Positions 9,175 to 16,789 of a stretch of DNA of 64,000 nt are shown here, piece by piece (the stretch's first letter is position 1; each line of letters starts with the position of its first letter). The notes beneath the pieces are model-generated. The model worked only from the letters and a program-made list of their open reading frames with translations. It did not search any database and was not told the DNA's origin. The DNA is from JAEMQF01 sp963850525 (GTDB lineage Bacteria > Pseudomonadota > Gammaproteobacteria > Burkholderiales > Burkholderiaceae_C). Location: positions 372,001 through 436,000 of the forward strand of contig CAWKLQ010000001.1 in NCBI GenBank assembly GCA_963850525.1, given 5' to 3'. The position numbers and the translations under genes were made by a program.

Positions 9175-9399
9175 ATGGCTGAGGCAGACCTCACCGGAGC
9201 GGCCCGCGTGCGCGCCCTCGCGCGTTACGCTAATCTGCCTTTGCCTGCGCAGCGTGAGGCCGGTGTCGCGGCGATTCTGGACGCCTGGGTCCCCGCCGCG
9301 GAGGAGTTGAGCCGCAAGATGAGCGCCGCAGCGCATCAGGACTTGCTGCCCATCACGGTGCTCACGCACGGCGGCGAAGACGCAGACGACACGCCATGA
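9175..9399 (+). CDS. AtzG-like small subunit (DUF4089)
   Basis: A 74-residue acidic, all-helical protein matching the DUF4089/AtzG-like family: the pattern is VRALARYANLPLPAQREAGV, then a helix ending VPAAEELSRKM. In the cyanuric-acid pathway AtzG has no activity of its own but assembles with the amidase AtzE and stabilises it, an arrangement compared with GatC and GatA. Here the stop overlaps the ATG of an AtzE-like amidase (ATGA at 9396-9399), the expected coupling for a fixed-ratio complex. Family assignment is from pattern recognition of a short sequence. Confidence 0.75.
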   Translation: MAEADLTGAARVRALARYANLPLPAQREAGVAAILDAWVPAAEELSRKMSAAAHQDLLPITVLTHGGEDADDTP

Positions 9400-10814
9400 A
9401 CGGCGACCCGCAACTGCTGAACCTGAGTTTGACCGAAGCGGCCGACAAAGTGCGCTCGCGCGAAGTCTCGCCGGTCGAGCTGGTGCAGGCCGCGCTCGCA
9501 CGAATTCGCGCGACCGACGGCGTGCTGCGCTCCTACATCACGGTGTTCGAAGAGCAGGCGCTGCAGGTCGCGAAAGCCGCGGAAATCATGGCCGGCGCCG
9601 GCCACGACCTGGGGCCGCTGCACGGCGTGCCGATCGCGCTGAAAGACAACGTCGCGATGCGCGGCTCGCGCACGACCGCCGGCAGCAAGCTCCTTGCCGA
9701 CTGGCTGCCCGACGCCGACGCGACGATCACGCAGCGCCTGCGCCGCGCCGGCGCGATCTTCATCGGCAAGACCAACATGCACGAGTTCGCCTGGGGCGGC
9801 ACGTCGGCGAACCCGCACTACGGCGCGGTGCGCAACCCCTGGAACACGGAGCGCTTTCCTGCCGGCTCGAGCGGCGGCTCAGGCGTGGCCGTCGCCGCGC
9901 GCAGCTGCTACGGCGCGGTGGGCACCGACACGGGCGGCTCGATCCGCCTGCCATCGGCGATCAACGGCGTCGTCGGCATCCGGCCCACTTACGGCCGCGT
10001 CAGCAACCACGGCATCATTCCGCTCGCGTGGAGCATGGACACCGCCGGCCCGATGACGCGCACCGTGCAAGACTGCGCGCTGATGTTCGGCGCCATGGCC
10101 GGCCACGACCCCCAGGACCCGGCCAGCGCCGCGCGCCCGTGCCCGGACTACAGCGCGACGCTCAATGACGGCGTGCGCGGCCTGCGCATCGGCGTCGTTC
10201 CCGGCTACTTCTTCCATCACTTGCAGCCTCAAGTGCACGACGCGGTGCGCGCCGCGCTCGGCACGTTCCAGGGCCTTGGCGCGCAGCTCGTCGACGTTGA
10301 CATCGAGAACATCCACGGCAACATTTCGGCGCAGTTGACGATCGAATCGGCCGAGCCCAGCACCTACCACCAGCGCTGGCTGCGCGAGCGCCCGCAGGAC
10401 TACGGCGAAGACGTGCGCACGCTGCTCGAAGTCGGCGAACTCCTGCTCGCGACGCACTATCTGCAGGCGCAGCGCTACCGCACGCTGCTGCGCAACGAAT
10501 TCCTCGCGGCGTTTCGCAAGGTCGATGTCTTCGTCTGCCCGACGCTGCCATTCACCGCCACCAAGCTCGGCGCGACGACAGTGGTCATCGAGAACGGTGT
10601 CGAAGAAGACATGCTCTCTGCGATCATGCAGTTCACCGGCGTGCCGAGTCTGACCGGCCTGCCGTCGTTGAACGTACCGTGCGGGTTCGACGCCGACGGC
10701 ATGCCCATCGGCATGCAACTCATCGGCCGCCCGTTCGACGAAGCGCTGCTCTTCCGCATGGGGCACGCGTTTCAGTCGGCGACGCCATTCCACCTGCGCG
10801 CGCCCACGCTGTAG
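9396..10814 (+). CDS. Amidase signature family enzyme, AtzE-like
   Basis: A 472-residue AS-family amidase resembling AtzE/GatA. The triad is Lys83 in IALKDNVAMRG, the cis-Ser in PAGSSGGSG (about 158) and nucleophile Ser182 in GTDTGGSIRLPSA. PTYGRVSNHGIIPLAWSMD is a typical AS segment. It is translated in overlap with the AtzG-like gene. True AtzE hydrolyses 1-carboxybiuret; here it could act on biuret, urea derivatives or another amide brought in by the importer. It is the last gene of the operon; a convergent gene follows 24 bases later. Confidence 0.87.
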   Translation: MNGDPQLLNLSLTEAADKVRSREVSPVELVQAALARIRATDGVLRSYITVFEEQALQVAKAAEIMAGAGHDLGPLHGVPIALKDNVAMRGSRTTAGSKLLADWLPDADATITQRLRRAGAIFIGKTNMHEFAWGGTSANPHYGAVRNPWNTERFPAGSSGGSGVAVAARSCYGAVGTDTGGSIRLPSAINGVVGIRPTYGRVSNHGIIPLAWSMDTAGPMTRTVQDCALMFGAMAGHDPQDPASAARPCPDYSATLNDGVRGLRIGVVPGYFFHHLQPQVHDAVRAALGTFQGLGAQLVDVDIENIHGNISAQLTIESAEPSTYHQRWLRERPQDYGEDVRTLLEVGELLLATHYLQAQRYRTLLRNEFLAAFRKVDVFVCPTLPFTATKLGATTVVIENGVEEDMLSAIMQFTGVPSLTGLPSLNVPCGFDADGMPIGMQLIGRPFDEALLFRMGHAFQSATPFHLRAPTL

Positions 10815-10838
10815 CCGCACGTCGCTCGCGCGAAGGCG

Positions 10839-11564
10839 TCAGGCGCCGAAGCGCGACATCATCTGAAACACGAAGACGCTGCCACTTTGCCCGGCGGGGC
10901 GCTGTGCGGCCAGGGCATTCGCTGCGTCGAATGCGGTGTCGGCGTCGTTTGCTTCGACCATCACGACCGCGTCGGCCTGCGCAGGCGGAGCCGCTGCCGA
11001 CAGGGGTGAAGACAGCGCAACGTCGGTGCGCAGCAGCGACACGCGCAAGACGCGGTCGCGCGCGACGACCGAAGCGACCTGCGTCCCGATTCCTTCGAAA
11101 CCCGCGGCGTTGACGACGAACAGCGCGAGCGCGCCGCCCTCGGCCGCACCGATGTCGACGCTCAACTCACCCACGCGGCGCTGCGTGTCGCGCATGCGAC
11201 TGAAGTTGCGCAGCGACCATTCGGTCTGCCTTGAAAACGCCTGTTGGTAGGAGGTGCTGCGAAAGGTCTGCACGCTGTCGGTGTCGTACAGCGCCAGATA
11301 GGGGCGCGGGCAACTCACGAGGCAGCGGAAGCGCCGCGCGCGCCGAAAACCGGGAATCGCCATGCGCTCCTGCATGTGCTCGCGGTCGTACCAGCGGTTG
11401 AAGTCGGGTTCGTGCACCGGGTCAACGTCGGTCCAGATCGAAAGTTGGCCGGCGGCCGGAGAGGGAACACTGATCATGTGTGGCGCTGTCGATGCATAAA
11501 GCGGGTCGTCAGTCTCCCGCATCGCTGGAGCTTCGTCTAACAAAAAATAAGCACCACGAGTCAT
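10839..11564 (-). CDS. Hypothetical protein with ferredoxin-like (EthD/Dabb-type) pattern
   Basis: The gene encodes up to 241 residues. The conserved-looking core is LSIWTDVDPVHEPDFNRWYD followed by REHMQERMAIPGFRRARRF, typical of small alpha/beta-barrel domains that bind a ligand in a dimer. A weaker second copy follows in the C-terminal half (VASVVARDRVLRVSLLRTDV). The farthest start is at 11564. Internal Met codons at about 11522 (MRETDD) and 11477 (MISVPS) are equally plausible because homologous proteins usually begin shortly before the LSIWTD motif. It is next to decayed catabolic genes; function not known. Confidence 0.6.
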   Translation of the reverse strand: MTRGAYFLLDEAPAMRETDDPLYASTAPHMISVPSPAAGQLSIWTDVDPVHEPDFNRWYDREHMQERMAIPGFRRARRFRCLVSCPRPYLALYDTDSVQTFRSTSYQQAFSRQTEWSLRNFSRMRDTQRRVGELSVDIGAAEGGALALFVVNAAGFEGIGTQVASVVARDRVLRVSLLRTDVALSSPLSAAAPPAQADAVVMVEANDADTAFDAANALAAQRPAGQSGSVFVFQMMSRFGA

Positions 11565-11636
11565 CGTGTCTGCTTATGGGCCGGAGTGCAGTGCCACGCG
11601 CCCAGTGCGGGTGCGGGTGACGTCGAAGGGGCGGGC

Positions 11637-11920
11637 TCAGCGCTGAACTGACGACGCTTCGCAGACCTCGCGCAGCGCGTCGAGATTCGGAGTCACGCCG
11701 ATGCCGGGCCGGTCGCCGAGCACCACGCGCCCATGCTGCGGTGTTTCCAGGTGCGGTGCGAGCGCAGTGCGCAAAGGGTTGTCATTGGCGTCCACTTCGA
11801 GCATGCCGTCGCCCCCAGCGGCAGCGAGCACGTGCGCCGAGGCCAGCAGGCCGACGCCTGCGCCGAGGTAGTGCGGGCAAAAGCGCAGGCCGGCAGCGCG
11901 AATCCGCTCGATCAAGCCGG
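11637..11920 (-). pseudogene. C-terminal fragment of a mandelate racemase/muconate-lactonizing-type enolase
   Basis: About 90 codons match only the C-terminal end of mandelate-racemase family enzymes: RFCPHYLGAGVGLLASAHVL, then GGDGMLEVDANDNPLR and a PGIGVTPNLDALREVC tail ending at the stop near 11639. The barrel and N-terminal capping domain (normally some 280 further residues) are missing. Upstream on the same strand the homology stops at about 11905-11950, exactly where an unrelated truncated gene begins on the other strand. It cannot encode a working enzyme. Confidence 0.8.
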
Positions 11921-12192
11921 AACACCTGCGCAGCGCGCCGCCGCGCGACATCGAGCTCGCGCCCGGCCAGTTCTCGCTCCACGACGTCTACCTGATCCAC
12001 GGCGCGAACCCGAACAACTCGGGCAAGCGGCGCGCCGGAATGGTGTTTCGCTACATGCCCGCGAGTTCGCACTTCGACCGTGAACTTGCTGCGCAGCAGG
12101 TGCGCGAGATGGGTGTGCTCGATCTGTCGCGGCGCAAGCTGCATCTGGTGCGGGGTGTCGACCGCTCGGGCAAGAACGACGTGCTCCGCTGA
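11920..12192 (+). pseudogene. C-terminal fragment of a phytanoyl-CoA dioxygenase (PhyH) family protein
   Basis: The frame ending with TGA at 12190-12192 encodes IELAPGQFSLHDVYLIHGAN, then SGKRRAGMVFRYMP, SSHFDREL and finally RGVDRSGKNDVLR. This is the C-terminal third of a 2-oxoglutarate/Fe(II) oxygenase of the PhyH family. The distal iron-ligand His (LIHG) and the oxoglutarate-binding Arg (SGKRRAG) are present, but the N-terminal two thirds with the HxD pair is absent. There is no plausible start codon with an RBS. The frame abuts the mandelate-racemase fragment head to head. Confidence 0.8.
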
Positions 12193-12234
12193 TCCGCGCG
12201 CGCGCAATCAAGAACTCCTTCGCGAAAGCGCTCG

Positions 12235-12816
12235 GTGGCACAAATCGCGTTCTTCGGACTGGGTGCGATGGGGCGACCCCCATCGCAACAAACCTCAGCG
12301 CCGCGGGCAATCAACTCACGGTCTCTCGTGGGCGGCGGCGCGGCGCAGATCGAGCTCGTCCGCCCCGTGCTCACGCCGGTGTGCGAAGAAGTCATCCACT
12401 GCGGGCCGGCGGGCAGTGCGCTGAAGACCAAGATCATCAACAACTATCTCGCGTCGGTGAGCGTCGTCGCCAACGCCGAGGCACTGGCACTCGCGCGCGC
12501 GGCTGGCCTGGACCGGGATTTCTTGCGTACCCTGTGGAAGCGCACCGTCGCCGGGCGCGGCGCGCTGGAAACGGTGTATCCGGGCAAGGCGTTTGCGGGG
12601 GACTTCACGCCGGGGTTTTCCGCGCGCCTGGCGCGCAAAGACCTCGAGTTAGCGCAACAGATGGGACAAGACTTCGGCGTGCGCCTGGCCACCGGCCCGG
12701 CGGCGCGCGACATGTTCACGCTGCAGGAGAAGCAGGGGCGAATCGACGACGACTGGACTGCGTTGCTCGACATCCTGGAGCGCATGACACCCGCCAAGGG
12801 CGACGCTGCGCGTTAG
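12235..12816 (+). pseudogene. 3-hydroxyisobutyrate dehydrogenase-family gene with frameshift and internal deletion
   Basis: A GTG at 12235 opens MAQIAFFGLGAMGRP, the normal nucleotide-binding start of the beta-hydroxyacid dehydrogenase family. At the C run 12277-12281 the homology jumps to another frame for 14 codons (IATNLSAAGNQLTV, 12282-12323). It then returns at LVGGGAAQIELVRP in the first frame. About 90 residues that should lie between (rest of the Rossmann fold and the substrate-binding serine region) are missing. The C-terminal domain, with catalytic Lys in GSALKTKIINNY, is intact to the stop. The frame is open across the scar, so a shortened protein could be made, but it lacks a cofactor domain. 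Confidence 0.8.
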
Positions 12817-12881
12817 AACCGGCGCGCGGCGACCCGCGCCACAATCGCAGTCTTCAAAGCAACCCAGCCAAGGACATCCCC

Positions 12882-13076
12882 ATGCCATTCATCCACGTTC
12901 GCCTCTTCGAAGGCCGCAGCAGCGAGCAGAAACGCGCTTTCGCCGAGGCAGTCACCCAGCAGGCGGTGACCACGTTGAAGTGTTCACCCGAATCCGTTGA
13001 CATCGTGTTCGACGACGTGAAGAAGTCCGACTGGGCCAGCGCGGGCCGATTGGCGTCGGACCCGCCAAAGACCTGA
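12882..13076 (+). CDS. 4-oxalocrotonate tautomerase-family protein
   Basis: A 64-residue protein of the tautomerase superfamily, beginning MPFIHVRLFEGRSSEQKRAF. After Met removal the N-terminal Pro would be the catalytic general base. The single beta-alpha-beta unit length matches the 62-residue hexameric tautomerases. The second half (SVDIVFDDVKKSDWASAGRL) matches the family's conserved region near the active site. Start 12882 is fixed by the need for Pro at position 2. Likely substrates are 2-hydroxymuconate-like dienols, but specificity cannot be assigned. It lies 65 bases after the decayed dehydrogenase. Confidence 0.85.
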   Translation: MPFIHVRLFEGRSSEQKRAFAEAVTQQAVTTLKCSPESVDIVFDDVKKSDWASAGRLASDPPKT

Positions 13077-13113
13077 TTTCAAATCGCTTCCGAAGGACTG
13101 TTCCTTCAACGGC

Positions 13114-14031
13114 ATGACTCGACTCGAACCCCTGAAGCACATCGACGCCGGTGTCTTGAACGTCGCCTACTTCGAGGCCGGGCCGGCCGACGGTGCCCCG
13201 GTGTTCTTGATGCACGGCTTCCCGTACGACGTTCACGCGTACGCGCAAGTCGCGCCGATTCTTGCGGCGCAGGGCTGTCGCGTCATCGTTCCCTACCTGC
13301 GCGGCTTCGGGCCGACGCGTTTTCGCTCAGCCGCCACGCCGCGCTCCGGCGAGCAGGCGGCGCTCGGGGCTGACCTGCTCGCGCTGCTGGATGCGCTCGC
13401 CGTGCCGCGCGCCGTGCTCGCGGGTTACGACTGGGGCGGCCGCGCCGCTTGCGTTGTCGCTGCGCTGTGGCCGCAGCGTTGCGCCGGGTTGCTCACGTTC
13501 AACAGCTACAACATCCAGGACATCGCGCAGGCGCTGCGCCCGGACACGCCGGACAACGAACATCGCCTCTGGTACCAGTACTACTTTCACAGCGAGCGTG
13601 GCCGCGCCGGGCTGGCGCAGGACCGGCGTGCCGTGTGCCGCTTGCTTTGGAAGCTCTGGTCACCGAGCTGGCGTTTTGACGACGCGACTTTCGAGCGCAG
13701 CGCGCTCGCGTTCGACAACCCGGACTTTGTCGACGTCGTGATCCATTCGTACCGCCATCGTTTCGGCTTGGTCGATGGCGACCCGGCCTTGCTGGCTATC
13801 GAGCAACGCTTGGCGCTGCAGCCATCGATCAGCGTGCCGACAATCAGCTTCGACGGCGCCGACGACGGCGTTCGCCCGCCTGCTGCTGCGGCACAACACG
13901 CGAACCGCTTCAGCGGGCCGCGTTCGCACCGCCTTGTTCCCGGGGTGGGCCACAACATGCCGCAAGAGGTGCCGCAAGTGTTTGCCGATGCGGTGATGGA
14001 GCAGGTGCGCGGCGGGTTCGGCTCCAAATAG
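13114..14031 (+). CDS. Alpha/beta hydrolase with Asp nucleophile (epoxide hydrolase/dehalogenase type)
   Basis: A 305-residue alpha/beta hydrolase. The oxyanion strand is FLMHGFPYDVHAY. The nucleophile elbow is AGYDWGGRAA, with Asp where esterases have Ser, which is characteristic of soluble epoxide hydrolases and haloalkane/haloacid dehalogenases. The catalytic His lies in VPGVGHNMPQE near the C-terminus, and the acid is probably in FDGADDGVRPP. A lid domain spans roughly residues 140-220. It lies 37 bases after the tautomerase and 13 before the acetyltransferase, so it may be cotranscribed. The substrate is unknown. Confidence 0.85.
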   Translation: MTRLEPLKHIDAGVLNVAYFEAGPADGAPVFLMHGFPYDVHAYAQVAPILAAQGCRVIVPYLRGFGPTRFRSAATPRSGEQAALGADLLALLDALAVPRAVLAGYDWGGRAACVVAALWPQRCAGLLTFNSYNIQDIAQALRPDTPDNEHRLWYQYYFHSERGRAGLAQDRRAVCRLLWKLWSPSWRFDDATFERSALAFDNPDFVDVVIHSYRHRFGLVDGDPALLAIEQRLALQPSISVPTISFDGADDGVRPPAAAAQHANRFSGPRSHRLVPGVGHNMPQEVPQVFADAVMEQVRGGFGSK

Positions 14032-14044
14032 ATGCGGGACTGGC

Positions 14045-14527
14045 ATGCGAATCGAAGTTGACGACCTGTCTCGCGCCGAAGTGCACGCGCTGCTGCGCGA
14101 GCATCTGAGCAACATGCACGAGCTGTCGCCGCCGGAGAACGTCTTTGCGCTGGATCTCGGCAAACTTCGCGCGCCGGGCATCACGTTCTGGACGGTCTGG
14201 GAGAGCGGCGTTCTGCTCGGCTGCGGCGCACTCAAGGAACTGACGCCCCAGCACGGCGAAGTCAAGTCGATGCGCACGCCGGCGAAGTTGCGACGCCGCG
14301 GCGCAGGTCGCATGGTGCTGGCACATTTGATCGACGCCGCGAGGCAGCGCGGCTACACGAAGCTGAGTCTCGAGACCGGCTCACACCCGGCGTTCCTGCC
14401 CGCGCAGAAGCTCTACCAGCAATTCGGCTTCACGTACTGCGGCCCCTTCGGCGGCTACGAGGCCGATCCGCACAGCGTCTTTATGGAGCTTCACCTGTCA
14501 TCGTCGAGTTCCACCAGCACCGGCTGA
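14045..14527 (+). CDS. GNAT-family N-acetyltransferase
   Basis: A 160-residue GCN5-related acetyltransferase. Motif A is RTPAKLRRRGAGRMVLAHLI, containing the R-x-x-G-x-G pyrophosphate loop for acetyl-CoA. Motif B is KLSLETGSHPAFLPAQKLYQ followed by FGFTYCGPFGGY, as in PhnO/YsnE-like members. The gene is 13 bases after the hydrolase. Its last 37 bases overlap the 3' end of the convergent nuclease/phosphatase-like gene, so the two transcripts are complementary at their ends. The acceptor substrate is unknown. Confidence 0.87.
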   Translation: MRIEVDDLSRAEVHALLREHLSNMHELSPPENVFALDLGKLRAPGITFWTVWESGVLLGCGALKELTPQHGEVKSMRTPAKLRRRGAGRMVLAHLIDAARQRGYTKLSLETGSHPAFLPAQKLYQQFGFTYCGPFGGYEADPHSVFMELHLSSSSSTSTG

Positions 14528-15351
14528 TGGTCTGAGGCTTGCGTCGCGAGATCGACCTCGATTCGCCTCACGCGCTGCGCGACGTCGGCGCTGGCGAAGA
14601 CGAAGTCGCACGCCACCGGCTGCGGGCTGTTCGTCTGGTCGTGCAGGTGGAAGGTCGGGTCGTGCGCTTGCTCGCCGCGCAGCAGGCGCCAGCAGTCAAA
14701 GAGGCGTGGTGCGGCGCCGTTGTCGGCGAGCATGAGCCGGTACTCGTCGCTCGCCGGGTCGAAGTTGAAGTCGGCGGTGATCAGACAATCGGCCGTGTGC
14801 GGTTTCGCCTGGAACGGGCCGCCGCTCGCGTCGAGCAGCGGCGGGTGCAGGGCGTGCGCGCTGGCCTGGGCGTGCAGGCGGCGCAATTCCTGCGTCTGCG
14901 CCAGGCGCATGGCTGGCGAGTAGTACTCGAGGTGCGTCGTCATCACGCGAAGCGGCCCCCAGGGGGCGCGCAGCGTCGCGCAGGTCGCCATGCGCGGCAT
15001 GCTGCGCACGCCGATCTCTGCAGGGTAGGGCAGGGCGTGGTGCTGCACCTGCGCGACGGGCAAGCGCGACGCGATGACGTTGCCGAAGCGCTGTCGGCTG
15101 CGCCCATCGGGCGCAAGTTCGTCGACCGCAGCGCCGAAGCAGACCTCGTAGCCGGGAAGCAGTTCGCGCAGCAGGGCAGGCTGGTCGTGCGACGCGTCGC
15201 CCTTGAGAAGCGGGTAGTTGACCGCGACCTCCTGCAGGCACAGCACGTCGAAGTCGGCCATCGCTTGGGCCGATCGAAGCACGCGCGGCAGGTCAATCAC
15301 GCCGTCCAGGCCGCAGAACCACTGCACGTTCCAGGTGATGAGTTTCAGCAT
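14491..15351 (-). CDS. Endonuclease/exonuclease/phosphatase family protein
   Basis: A 286-residue member of the EEP (DNase I-like) superfamily. The ordered motifs are all present: ITWNVQWF near the N-terminus, CLQEVAVNYP with the metal-binding Glu, MTTHLEYYSP, ITADFNFDP with the catalytic Asp-Phe-Asn, and C-terminal ATQASDHQPVLVEL with the catalytic Asp-His. No signal peptide is seen, so it is likely cytoplasmic. The family includes nucleases and phosphodiesterases on DNA, RNA or small phosphoesters; which applies here is not resolved. The ATG is at 15351. Confidence 0.88.
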   Translation of the reverse strand: MLKLITWNVQWFCGLDGVIDLPRVLRSAQAMADFDVLCLQEVAVNYPLLKGDASHDQPALLRELLPGYEVCFGAAVDELAPDGRSRQRFGNVIASRLPVAQVQHHALPYPAEIGVRSMPRMATCATLRAPWGPLRVMTTHLEYYSPAMRLAQTQELRRLHAQASAHALHPPLLDASGGPFQAKPHTADCLITADFNFDPASDEYRLMLADNGAAPRLFDCWRLLRGEQAHDPTFHLHDQTNSPQPVACDFVFASADVAQRVRRIEVDLATQASDHQPVLVELDDDR

Positions 15352-15379
15352 GGGGCGCTCACATCAGCGACGCGGCCTC

Positions 15380-15712
15380 TCAGCCGACGGCGAGCCGCAC
15401 GGGCTTGCCCACGCGGCTGAGCATCTCGACCAGCGTATCGATCGTGAACTTCTGGGTCTTCTGGTTCACGACGTCGGATACGCGCGGGCGCGTCACATTC
15501 AGGATTTGCGCCGCGTCGACCTGCCGGAGCCGGTGATCGGAGATCCAATTGGACAGCTCAGTCATCAGTTGTTGCTTGAGCAAGCGCGTGTCGTTGATCT
15601 GCTTGCGCGATGCGGCGTGCAGTTTCCTGGCTTCTGCGGCGGAGAAGCCCAGTTCCAGGAAGAGGTTTGCGCCTGCCTTCGTGACGTGGCGGATTTCGGT
15701 ATCGACACTCAT
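15380..15712 (-). CDS. Helix-turn-helix antitoxin (XRE type) of a HigBA-like module
   Basis: A 110-residue HTH protein. The DNA-binding region is DHRLRQVDAAQILNVTRPRV followed by SDVVNQKTQKFTID at about residues 58-92, the HTH_37 type found in antitoxins paired with phage Gp49-like toxins. Its ATG (15710-15712) overlaps the TGA of the upstream toxin remnant, the usual toxin-first order. The antitoxin is full length and looks intact. It would normally bind the toxin and repress its own promoter; a candidate operator lies at 15898-15913. Confidence 0.85.
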   Translation of the reverse strand: MSVDTEIRHVTKAGANLFLELGFSAAEARKLHAASRKQINDTRLLKQQLMTELSNWISDHRLRQVDAAQILNVTRPRVSDVVNQKTQKFTIDTLVEMLSRVGKPVRLAVG

Positions 15713-15895
15713 CGCTTGCCCTTTCTCGCACTCATCACCACGGCGCGATAGCGTGCCGCGGCGATTTCCTTGTCTTGCTTCGACGTCACCTGAGTCTTCT
15801 TCTGGAAGCAATGTAGGACGTAAACAGGCAAGCCGATCTTCATAGGAAGACCCCACCCAGAAGATGTCCTTCTCGGCGCCAACCATCGATGCCAC
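15709..15895 (-). pseudogene. RelE/HigB-like (phage Gp49-like) toxin with its middle deleted
   Basis: The start (MVGAEKDIFWVGSSYEDRL, ATG at 15886, or GTG at 15895) is the N-terminus of Gp49-like toxins. The C-terminal third (PVYVLHCFQKKTQVTSKQ, then AAARYRAVVMSARKGKR) is present in a different frame, ending at 15709. Roughly 55 central codons, which carry the basic RNA-contact residues of the fold, are missing. The scar lies near 15825-15845 and also shifts the frame. No functional toxin can be made, while the overlapping antitoxin gene is intact. Confidence 0.8.
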
Positions 15896-15897
15896 GT

Positions 15898-15933
15898 GTA
15901 TAAAAGGCTATACGCTTGAATCTGGCGCGTCAA
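15898..15933 (-). promoter_or_regulatory. Candidate promoter and operator of the toxin-antitoxin module
   Basis: Reading the minus strand, TTGACG (15933-15928) is a good -35 and TATAGC (15912-15907) a possible -10, with a 15-base spacer that is short. An inverted repeat GTATA-N6-TATAC (15898-15913) overlaps the -10 and lies just upstream of the toxin start. That is where antitoxins of this type usually bind for autorepression. Confidence 0.4.
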
Positions 15934-15961
15934 CTTCACGCATCCAGCGCAAGTTTGACCA

Positions 15962-16789
15962 TCACTTGATCCCCGCCCGCATGAACGACTGAACGAACTG
16001 GCGCTGGAAAAGCACAAAAGCAACGAGCAGCGGCGCCGACGTCATCAGCGTCGCTGCGGTGATGATGGCCCACTCGATGCCCTGGTCGGTGGCGGCGAAA
16101 ACCTGCAGGCCCACGGTGAGCGGGCGCGCCTGCACCGAATTCGTCACGACCAGCGGCCACAAAAAGTTGTTCCAGTGAAAGCTCACCGACACGAGCGCAA
16201 ACGCCACATACACCGGTCGGGCCAGCGGCACGTAGACGCGCCAGAGGATTTGCAGCGGGCTCGCGCCTTCCACGCGCGCGGCTTCGTCAAGCTCCTTCGG
16301 AATTCCGAGGAAGGTCTGGCGCAGCAGGAAGATCGCAAACGCCGAGGCGAAGTAGGGCAAGCCGATGCCCAGCAGCGTGTCGATCAGGCCGATTCGCGAC
16401 AAGCTGCCGTAGTTTTCGACGAGCAGGATGTCAGGCATGACCATCAGCTGCACGAGCACGAGCGCAAACAGGACCTGTTTGCCCGGGAACGTGAAGCGCG
16501 CGAAGGCGTAGGCGGCGAGCGTGCACAGCACGAGCTGCACCGCGAGGATCATCGCGACGAGCAGCGCGGTGTTGAGGAAGTAGCGCGCAAATGGCGCTGC
16601 GGCCCAGGCGTTGCGGAAGTTCTCCAGCGTCAGCGGTGCGCTGGGCGTGAAGCGTGCCGAGAACTCGGTGGGGTGAAACGCCGTCCAGATCGCGTAAGCG
16701 AGTGGCGCGAACCAGAGCAGCGCGAGCAGCCACGCGGCGAGCACGTCCCAGGCGCCCGGTTCGTTGTAAACCAATCGCTGCGCCTTCAT
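15962..16789 (-). CDS. ugpE: Carbohydrate ABC transporter permease, UgpE-like
   Basis: A 275-residue inner-membrane permease with six predicted segments. The EAA coupling motif for the ATPase is ELDEAARVEGASPLQILWRV near residues 172-191. The start ATG at 16787-16789 overlaps the stop of the UgpA-like gene (ATGA). Length and order match the MalG/UgpE family. Genes on this strand run C-B-A-E rather than the E. coli B-A-E-C order. Substrate class (glycerol-3-phosphate or a sugar) rests on the similarity of the binding protein to UgpB. Confidence 0.85.
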   Translation of the reverse strand: MKAQRLVYNEPGAWDVLAAWLLALLWFAPLAYAIWTAFHPTEFSARFTPSAPLTLENFRNAWAAAPFARYFLNTALLVAMILAVQLVLCTLAAYAFARFTFPGKQVLFALVLVQLMVMPDILLVENYGSLSRIGLIDTLLGIGLPYFASAFAIFLLRQTFLGIPKELDEAARVEGASPLQILWRVYVPLARPVYVAFALVSVSFHWNNFLWPLVVTNSVQARPLTVGLQVFAATDQGIEWAIITAATLMTSAPLLVAFVLFQRQFVQSFMRAGIK

